DNA of 8,757 bases from Gemmatimonadota bacterium. GTDB taxonomy: Bacteria; Gemmatimonadota; Gemmatimonadetes; Gemmatimonadales; GWC2-71-9. A program made the translations under genes and the position numbers. Below are positions 4,273 through 8,757 of the stretch, piece after piece. The notes under the pieces are model-generated. The model was given only the letters and a program-made list of their open reading frames with translations, was not told where the DNA came from and did not search any database. The stretch is taken from assembly GCA_003221075.1 (NCBI GenBank), contig QHUF01000081.1, positions 1 through 8,757 on the forward strand, given 5' to 3'. Positions within the stretch are counted from its first letter, which is position 1. Every line of letters starts with the position of its first letter.

Positions 4273-7200
4273 GGCCGTGCTCCTTCCCCAATCGAGCCGG
4301 TGCTCAGAACATCGCGGAGCGGGGTCCGGCGCAGCTCGTCAACGAACTGAGGGATAACCTTCGTCATCAAGTCGGCGAAGCGCGTCGTTGCCTCCGCGAG
4401 ACGTCCGGCCAGGACGTCATGTACCGCGAGCTGCTGCGTAGTCGGCGCGAAGTCCGCCCCGTTCTCCGCCATGTCCGACTGCAGGGCGGCGAGCCGGCCG
4501 TACAGCTGTATCGGATTGCGGAATGCATCTTCACGTGCCCCCGTCAGGTTGACATCGAACAGCGCCCCTTCGACCCGGATGGCACGTCGCTCGAGCGAGT
4601 CAGCGAGGGCGGCCATCCGCTTGGCTCCCGAGTCGGCGGCGAGCGCGGAGTCGCGGAGCTGCGCCGTGAGATCGCGCACCTGTTTGCGCACCCACTCGAG
4701 CCGGTTGATCATGCGGGCGATGCTGTCTTGCTCGGCGCGAATCGTGCGCGCCAGCTTCCCCTGCGCCTGCACGTCCGCGTCCGTCGCGGTCGTGTTGGGA
4801 TCCTTGAGGACAGTGAGCGACTGCGTCGATGTCACGGACGCGGTGGCCGAATCTGCGACCACGAGTCGGACGGTGTAGGTCCCCGGCAACACGAGCGGGC
4901 CGCGGAGCGAGAGATCCAGGTCCCAGGTGACCAGGGGGCGCGTCCCGTCTGCGCCCACGCGAACGAACGCCTTGCCCGGCGGCGGCGTACGCAGCTTCGG
5001 TGTGGCCGGTGCGGCGTAGCGCAGGTCCCAGCAGACACGGTTCAATCCCACCTGGCGCTGTCCCTCCAGCACGCGCACGGTGTCGCCCTGCGCGTCGAGA
5101 ACGACGAGCCTCGCGGGCTTGCGGGGGCGGCTCGAGCTATCAATGGGGCTGGGGGCTGGGGGTTGGGGGTTCGGGCATGTGGTGCTTGGCGCGGCGGTTG
5201 AGCCGGTCGTGGTGTCCGCCAGCGCCGGCGAGACGTAGTAGGTGAGCGGGACTCCGGTCGGTCCGTTCTCCGGCTGCACCGCGCTGTTCGGTGCGCTCGC
5301 AACTCCTTGCTGGTCGCGTAGCCGGTACGCCTGCGGCGGAACGAACAGCGTCGCCTTGCTCGCGAGGGTCGCGCCGTTGAGCTGCTCGAGCGGCGAGATG
5401 TCGTCCAGGATATAGATGCCACGCCCATACGTCGACACCACGAGATCGTGGAAGTGGGGCTGCACGGTGAGCCACGACACGGGGGCGTGGGGCAAGTTGG
5501 TCTGGAGCGGCAGCCAGCTCCCGCCATCATCCAACGTGACGTACAGACCGTTCTCGGTCCCCGTGAAGAGCAAGCCACGCCGCACCGGGTCCTCGCGCAC
5601 GATGTGCACGAACGAAAGCGGCGAGCGCGGGAACGTCTCCGAGATCTTCTTCCAAGTCTTGCCGAAGTCCGTGGTCTTGAAGATGTAGGGATCCAGGTCG
5701 TCGAGCTCGTGCAGGTCGGCCGCGAGATACGCCGTGCCGGCATCGAAGTGCGAGGGCTCGATGTTCACGATCTTCGCCCACGGGGAGAGCTTCGGGATGT
5801 TGCCCGACACGTCGGCCCAGTGGACGCCGCCATCCATCGACACGTTCACGCGGCCGTCGTTCGACCCGGCCCAGAGGACACCTGCCCGCACGGGCGACTC
5901 GGCAAGCGCAAACAGCGTGGCGCCGTCGAATGTGTAGAGGTTATCCGTCGTGACACCGCCCGAGCTCTGCTGGTGCGTCGTGTCGTTGCGGGTGAGATCG
6001 GGACTAATCACCTGCCAGCTCGCGCCGCCGTCCTTCGTCACGTGCACGACCTGGCTCCCGACGTACACTTTCGTGTGGTCGTGGGGCGAGATGGCGATGG
6101 GGAAGGTCCAATTCCAGCGGTACTTCATGTCCGCGGGCCGCCAGCCGTAGCCCGCTTCGGGCCAGACACGCACGTTCCGTGCGTGGTCGGTCCGGACGTC
6201 GTAGACCTCGAGCCCGCCGTCGTAGCAGCCCGACCACACCGTGGCGTTATCCACCGTGTCGGGAATGGCAAAGCCACTCTCACACCCACCCACGTGACCC
6301 CACTGCCCCTCGTTCAACCCGCCCGCGCGACTGCGACTCGGCATCCGGTAGGAGGAGCCATCCTGGCGATTGCCGTAGAGGTAGTACGGCACGCGCGTGT
6401 CGGTGTGCACGTGGTACATCTGCGCGATCGGCAGCACGACGCGGGTCCAGGCCTGACCGCCCGTGAGCGTGATGCTGGCGCCTCCGTCGTGTGCGATCAT
6501 CATGCGGTCGGGGTTCAAGGGATCGATCCACATGTCGTGGTTGTCCCCGCCGGCCTGGAAGCCCGAGCGCCCGAGCGTCTGGCCGCCGTCGCGCGACATG
6601 CTGAACCGCACCGACACGAAGTAGAGCCGCTCCTCGTCGTCTGGCGCGACCGCGAACCGCACGTAGTACGGCGCGCGCTCGGCCATGTCGTGATTGCGTG
6701 ACACGACGCGCCAGAAGTTGCCGCGGTCATCGCTGCGGTAGAGCGTCGGGTCGCGGTCCTCCACGAGCGCGTACACGGTATTGGGGTTCGAGGGCGCGAC
6801 CGCCACCGCGACTTTGCCGACGATGTGCTTGGCGTCGGGAAGGCCGTGACCAACGAGGCGCTTCCACGTGACACCGCCGTCGCGCGATGCCCAGAGACCA
6901 CTCCCCGGCCCGCCGCTCTGGAGGTGCCACGTTTTCACTTCGAACTGCCACATCCCGGCGAACAGGGTATTGGGGTCGCCGGGATCGATGGCGAGGTCGG
7001 AGCATCCGGTGTTCGGATCCACGAACAGCACGCGCGCCCAGCTGCGGCCGCCGTCCGCGGTGCGATACACACCCCGCTGCTGCGCCGGGCCGTAGGCGCG
7101 GCCCAGGGCGCACACCAGCACGACATCGGGATTCGCGGGATCGATCACGATGCGCGCGATGCGACCCGTCGAGTCGAGCCCCATGTGCTGCCAGCTCCGC

Positions 7201-7595
7201 CCAGCGTCCGTGGAGCGGTAGACTCCGTTGCCCAACGCCGTCATCGACCGGATGAAGAACGTCTCGCCGGTCCCCGCCCAGAGCACGTTGTGCGCCGAGG
7301 GCGCGATGGCGAGCGCACCGATCGCCTGCGCCGGTTGGCTGTCGAACACCGCGCGCCAGTGCACGCCGCCGTCCTCGGTCTTCCAAACGCCGCCCGATGC
7401 TGCGCCGACGTAGGCGACGAGCGGGCTCCCGGGCTCGCCCACGACGGCGATGGCGCGATTCCCCTCGGGGCCGACGAAGCGATAATGGAGCCGCGTCCAC
7501 AACGTCGTGTCCACCTGCTGCGCGCTGGCGCCGCGAATGGAGGAGGCCGCAACCAGAATCGCGAAAAGAGCCCGCATGGATGACCGTTCCTTCAT
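4269..7595 (-). CDS. Exported sortilin/VPS10-type BNR (Asp-box) beta-propeller protein
   Basis: This 1,108-residue protein has a signal peptide MRALFAILVAASSIRGASA, with cleavage expected before Q26 or Q27. ATG 7595 overlaps the TGA of the GH2 gene (ATGA), but the second ATG at 7577 (Met7) has GAAGGA 10 nt before it and is the likelier start. Residues 30-730 hold about ten Asp-boxes (S/T-x-D-x-G-x-x-W): TEDGGVHW 73, STDAGRSW 128, TADGGRSW 179, SRDGGVTW 237, SDDRGNFW 288, SRDGGQTL 334 (degenerate), TKDGGASW 520, SMDGGVHW 586, TTDFGKTW 641 and TLDDGGSW 687. These mark sortilin-like and BNR propellers, which are sometimes annotated as glycosyl hydrolases, but I see no proven catalytic set. A Pro-rich linker (about 805-818) leads to a beta-sandwich-like part with GLNRVCWDLRY (850-860) and LPGTYTVRL (903-911). 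A helical, charged region at about 940-1090, probably a coiled coil, ends the protein. It probably acts in the periplasm or at the cell surface; its ligand is unknown. Confidence 0.88.
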   Translation of the reverse strand: MKERSSMRALFAILVAASSIRGASAQQVDTTLWTRLHYRFVGPEGNRAIAVVGEPGSPLVAYVGAASGGVWKTEDGGVHWRAVFDSQPAQAIGALAIAPSAHNVLWAGTGETFFIRSMTALGNGVYRSTDAGRSWQHMGLDSTGRIARIVIDPANPDVVLVCALGRAYGPAQQRGVYRTADGGRSWARVLFVDPNTGCSDLAIDPGDPNTLFAGMWQFEVKTWHLQSGGPGSGLWASRDGGVTWKRLVGHGLPDAKHIVGKVAVAVAPSNPNTVYALVEDRDPTLYRSDDRGNFWRVVSRNHDMAERAPYYVRFAVAPDDEERLYFVSVRFSMSRDGGQTLGRSGFQAGGDNHDMWIDPLNPDRMMIAHDGGASITLTGGQAWTRVVLPIAQMYHVHTDTRVPYYLYGNRQDGSSYRMPSRSRAGGLNEGQWGHVGGCESGFAIPDTVDNATVWSGCYDGGLEVYDVRTDHARNVRVWPEAGYGWRPADMKYRWNWTFPIAISPHDHTKVYVGSQVVHVTKDGGASWQVISPDLTRNDTTHQQSSGGVTTDNLYTFDGATLFALAESPVRAGVLWAGSNDGRVNVSMDGGVHWADVSGNIPKLSPWAKIVNIEPSHFDAGTAYLAADLHELDDLDPYIFKTTDFGKTWKKISETFPRSPLSFVHIVREDPVRRGLLFTGTENGLYVTLDDGGSWLPLQTNLPHAPVSWLTVQPHFHDLVVSTYGRGIYILDDISPLEQLNGATLASKATLFVPPQAYRLRDQQGVASAPNSAVQPENGPTGVPLTYYVSPALADTTTGSTAAPSTTCPNPQPPAPSPIDSSSRPRKPARLVVLDAQGDTVRVLEGQRQVGLNRVCWDLRYAAPATPKLRTPPPGKAFVRVGADGTRPLVTWDLDLSLRGPLVLPGTYTVRLVVADSATASVTSTQSLTVLKDPNTTATDADVQAQGKLARTIRAEQDSIARMINRLEWVRKQVRDLTAQLRDSALAADSGAKRMAALADSLERRAIRVEGALFDVNLTGAREDAFRNPIQLYGRLAALQSDMAENGADFAPTTQQLAVHDVLAGRLAEATTRFADLMTKVIPQFVDELRRTPLRDVLSTGSIGEGARP
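5145..5175 (+). repeat. Heptanucleotide G-rich tract (GGGGGYT units), G-quadruplex candidate
   Basis: Five G-runs (5145-5148, 5151-5155, 5158-5162, 5165-5169, 5173-5175) are separated by loops of 2, 2, 2 and 3 nt, which fits the canonical G-quadruplex pattern on the plus strand. The unit is 7 bp (GGGGGCT or GGGGGTT). The tract lies inside the propeller gene, on its template strand, and encodes the Pro-rich linker starting at Cys807 (CPNPQPPAPSP). Because 7 is not a multiple of 3, gain or loss of one unit would shift the frame. Confidence 0.75.
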
Positions 7596-8757
7596 CTGAG
7601 CTGAATAGGCACGGCGGAAGGTGTGAGTCCCTCCCCTTCCGCGGTTAGCGTGACGGTTCCCGGTTTGGTACCGGCGCGGATGATGACGAGCGCCTTGCCG
7701 TTGAACAGCCGCGCCTGTTTCGCCTGGAATGACGTGTGGCTGATCTGATCACCGTTGTCCACGCCAACAATCCGCGCACCACCGCTGACTCGGAACCGGA
7801 TCAGTGGCTCCGCCGTGGGCACTGCGCGGCCCTGTCGATCGCGGACCGTGACCGTCACGAACGAGAGATCCTCCCCATCCGCACGAATGCGGGCGCGGTC
7901 GGGGGTGAGCGCGATGCGCGTGGGGTTGCCGGTGGTCCTGACCACGGCGCTCGTCGTCACGAGCCCGGCGCTGCGAGCCACGGCTCGCAGCGTCCCAGGC
8001 CGGTAGGCGACACGCCACATCAGGTGGCCGACGTTGCCCTCCTTGCGCCTCACGCCGAGAAACGCGCCGTTCAAATACAGCTCCACCTGCTCCGCGTTGG
8101 TGTAGGCCCAGACGTCGACCGTATCGCCAGCCGCCCAGTTCCAATGCGGGAGGAGATGCAGCATCGGCCGATCGGCGGGCGCCCACACGCTCTGGTACAG
8201 GTAGAACGGGTCTTTGGGGAAGCCGGCGAGATCCACGACCCCGAAGTAGGAGCTGCGCGCGGGCCACTCGTAGGGCGTGGGCTCGCCCAGGTAGTCGATA
8301 CCCTGCCAGATGAAGATCCCCGAGAGGAACGGATAACGCTCGAACAGGCGCAGCGACTCCTCGTGCAGCGAGCCCCAGAACGCGCGCCGGTTGTCATACG
8401 ATGAAAGCCGGTAATCCTTGTTCGGCTGTGGCCCGTGATTCTTCACATAGGGTGTTTCGTAGCTCGCGACGCTGTCTGAGGGCTGTTCATAGACGCCGCG
8501 ACTGTTCAAGGCCGACATCGCTTCGGTAATGATGAACTTCTCACCCGGGTACTGCGTCGGGAAATCCTTCCACACGTCGTGGTGATAGTTGTGGCCGAGT
8601 AGGTCGAGAGCCCCGGCGTGAAAGACCGGATTTGCGGGACTGCCGTTGTTGGCCGCCTGTGTGACCGGGCGCGTGGGGTCGAGGGCGTGCACGATGCCGG
8701 CCAGCTCACGCGCGATCGGGGCGGCCGTCTTATCGCTGTCGGTCCACTGCTCCATCA
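7592..8757 (-). CDS. Glycoside hydrolase family 2 protein, beta-galactosidase-like (partial, N-terminus beyond right edge)
   Basis: At least 388 codons of the C-terminal part are present. Positions count from the Met at 8755, which is probably internal: relatives read NE-I-x-E-Q-W here, so the acid/base Glu should lie just outside the window. Residues 1-180 are the end of the TIM barrel, with LDPTRPVTQA (25-34), GHNYHHD (54-60), and the likely nucleophile Glu78 in FIITEAMSALNSRGVYE. The signature FIWQGIDYLGEPTPYEWPAR (148-167) follows, then SSYFGVVDLAGFPKD. About 195-265 resembles the DUF4982 domain (VELYLNGAFLG), and 277-387 is an Ig-like fifth domain (GGARIVGVDNGD). This order is typical of GH2 beta-galactosidases and related exo-hydrolases, which cleave non-reducing terminal beta-galactosides or similar sugars. 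The sugar specificity is not settled. A signal peptide, if there is one, is outside the window. It is the first visible gene of the leftward operon, and its TGA overlaps the ATG of the propeller gene. Confidence 0.92.
   Translation of the reverse strand, partial: MEQWTDSDKTAAPIARELAGIVHALDPTRPVTQAANNGSPANPVFHAGALDLLGHNYHHDVWKDFPTQYPGEKFIITEAMSALNSRGVYEQPSDSVASYETPYVKNHGPQPNKDYRLSSYDNRRAFWGSLHEESLRLFERYPFLSGIFIWQGIDYLGEPTPYEWPARSSYFGVVDLAGFPKDPFYLYQSVWAPADRPMLHLLPHWNWAAGDTVDVWAYTNAEQVELYLNGAFLGVRRKEGNVGHLMWRVAYRPGTLRAVARSAGLVTTSAVVRTTGNPTRIALTPDRARIRADGEDLSFVTVTVRDRQGRAVPTAEPLIRFRVSGGARIVGVDNGDQISHTSFQAKQARLFNGKALVIIRAGTKPGTVTLTAEGEGLTPSAVPIQLR

Noticed and set aside
4419..5201. 260-residue plus-strand open frame
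   Set aside because: It is antisense to the C-terminal part of the propeller gene and has a biased Arg/Gly composition and no domain.
5448..6701. 417-residue plus-strand open frame
   Set aside because: It is antisense to the propeller gene, which has a signal peptide and Asp-box repeats in its own frame. The plus-strand product is rich in Arg, His and Val without a recognisable domain, as expected for a GC-rich shadow frame.
7592..8755. Met at 8755 as the true start of the GH2 gene
   Set aside because: The sequence begins in the middle of the catalytic barrel. The N-terminal GH2 sandwich domains and the acid/base Glu are missing, so the gene must continue past the right edge.
1..8757. CRISPR array, tRNA, rRNA, insertion sequence or integron site
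   Set aside because: I found no spaced direct repeats, cloverleaf-like segments, transposase motifs or terminal inverted repeats on either strand by reading.

Overview
The window is GC-rich, densely coded bacterial chromosome. Several traits suggest an environmental Gram-negative such as a member of Gemmatimonadota or Acidobacteriota: high GC, an exported BNR/sortilin-type propeller protein of about 1,100 residues, a c-type cytochrome, and a small protein that looks like an outer-membrane barrel. This assignment is inferred from gene content and style, with no marker gene to prove it. I see no rRNA, tRNA, CRISPR array, transposase or phage gene.

Layout. (1) 1-552, minus strand: the N-terminal part of a membrane-anchored c-type cytochrome that runs off the left edge. 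(2) 553-646: a 94-bp divergent spacer holding a plausible ECF-type promoter that reads rightwards. (3) 647-2554, plus strand: two tandem YCII/DGPF-domain genes followed by a long ECF sigma factor with a C-terminal extension. This is the known ECF42-type arrangement of sigma factor plus DGPF proteins. The sigma reading frame is intact over the whole homologous length, but no ATG, GTG or TTG lies before codon 94. (4) 2555-2608: a short spacer with two overlapping hairpins that exclude each other. (5) 2609-3286, plus strand: an exported, probably beta-barrel protein of unknown function. (6) 3283-8757, minus strand: three genes transcribed leftwards and joined by 4-base ATGA overlaps. They are a GH2 glycoside hydrolase (beta-galactosidase-like, 5' part outside the window), a large exported Asp-box/BNR beta-propeller protein of the sortilin/VPS10 type, and an aldo/keto reductase. 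The reductase and the barrel gene converge and share a CTAG at their stop codons.

How the genes may work together. In the left module the sigma factor probably drives its own operon through the promoter at 579-605. DGPF proteins are the conserved partners of ECF42 sigma factors, though what they do is not established. In the right module a GH2 enzyme and an aldo/keto reductase in one operon suggest carbohydrate or glycoside metabolism; the role of the propeller protein between them is unknown.

The items most worth checking are the missing start codon of the sigma factor, the candidate ECF promoter, and a heptanucleotide G-rich tract inside the propeller gene. That tract is a G-quadruplex candidate, and any change in its copy number by one unit would shift the reading frame. 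I did not find convincing evidence of an entirely new system.
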